DNA of 64,000 nt from Pictodentalium vernedei. Taxonomy: Eukaryota; Mollusca; Scaphopoda; Dentaliida; Dentaliidae. This document shows positions 63,661-64,000 of the stretch, in pieces. Position numbers and translations under genes: made by a program. Position 1 is the stretch's first letter; each line of letters begins with the position of its first letter. The stretch lies in the NCBI GenBank assembly GCA_031216915.1, contig CM062294.1:164813455-164877454 (forward strand), read 5' to 3'. The notes below the pieces were generated by a model, which was given only the letters and a program-made list of their open reading frames with translations, searched no databases and was not told the DNA's origin.

Positions 63661-64000
63661 TTTTACTTGCAATATATTTTCCAGAGGTACCATGCATACA
63701 CATCATCACTGTCTTGCTAATATGAACATTTGCCATCATTTACGAATATGGCCCATCCGGAGTTGGTGAAGCCAATATTTATAAAGTAGTTTATGCTCAT
63801 ACATCAGGTTTGGTATGACCTATAGTAATGGTACTTACACCAAATGAGTTGAAACTTGCTGGAGGTTCAAAATGTGGTCCACCTCTCTGCGGTCAAGAGA
63901 GGTAATTAAATGAATACTTTTTCGTGTGCTTTTTTTGCGTTTCGTATGCGTTCTCAACAACTTGATCATGAAGAATTCCGGTGTACATGTAATTGTAAAA
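63661..64000 (+). repeat. Second copy of 55545-55860, and inverse of 56740-57230 segments
   Basis: Starts TTTTACTTGCAATATATTTTCCAGAGGTA and continues with GAGTTGGTGAAGCCAATATT and GGAGGTTCAAAATGTGGTCCAC. The last ~45 bp are the inverse of 56740-56790. The repeat runs off the window. Confidence 0.8.

Overview
The window reads as repeat-dense nuclear DNA of an invertebrate animal. A mollusc or other lophotrochozoan is my best guess, from the SINEs, the satellite and the metazoan Polinton-like elements, but this is inference. No intact host protein-coding gene was found. Almost everything recognisable is a mobile or virus-like element in decay.

Layout. (1) 1-1092: no gene. (2) 1093-30557: a Ty3/Gypsy-type LTR retrotransposon on the minus strand with very long LTRs. 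Its 3' LTR (1093-1552 plus 18720-21445) is split by element A. Its internal region (21446-28238) holds decayed gag, protease, RT/RNase H and integrase, plus two open reading frames downstream of integrase (a zinc-finger protein and a coiled-coil protein). Its 5' LTR (28239-30557) is truncated. (3) 1553-18713: element A, a 17.2 kb Polinton/Maverick (adintovirus-like) element with ~0.57-0.60 kb terminal inverted repeats and a perfect 6-bp target duplication. The unoccupied target survives in the other LTR at 28703-28708. (4) 30558-35467: a hairpin, a SINE and a 5'-truncated LINE. (5) about 35468-50692: element B, a second and clearly different Maverick-type element with all genes on the minus strand, flanked by foldback and tandem repeats. 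(6) 50693-64000: SINEs with different heads, an orphan histone-type 3' end signal, and about 238-bp satellite units arranged in a multi-kilobase inverted duplication.

Element A carries, left to right: a small hypothetical protein, a broken hydrophobic protein, a broken zinc-ribbon/phospholipase A2-like gene, an integrase, a broken probable major capsid gene and an unknown broken gene (plus strand). Then come a fibre-like repeat protein, an adenain-type protease and a protein-primed family-B DNA polymerase (minus strand), a duplicated gene pair (plus strand), and finally small structural genes, a penton-like gene, the packaging ATPase and two further virion-type genes (minus strand).

Element B carries polymerase, a BIR-domain (IAP-like) gene, packaging ATPase, several small virion-type genes, integrase with chromodomain, a two-helix membrane protein, penton-like and hexon-like capsid genes, and the protease. 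They are packed almost without spacers. Together the two elements show the core kit of a self-synthesising virus-like transposon: polymerase and integrase for replication and insertion; capsid genes, protease and ATPase for particles. Both carry enough stops and frameshifts to be inactive as read here, unless some indels are assembly errors.
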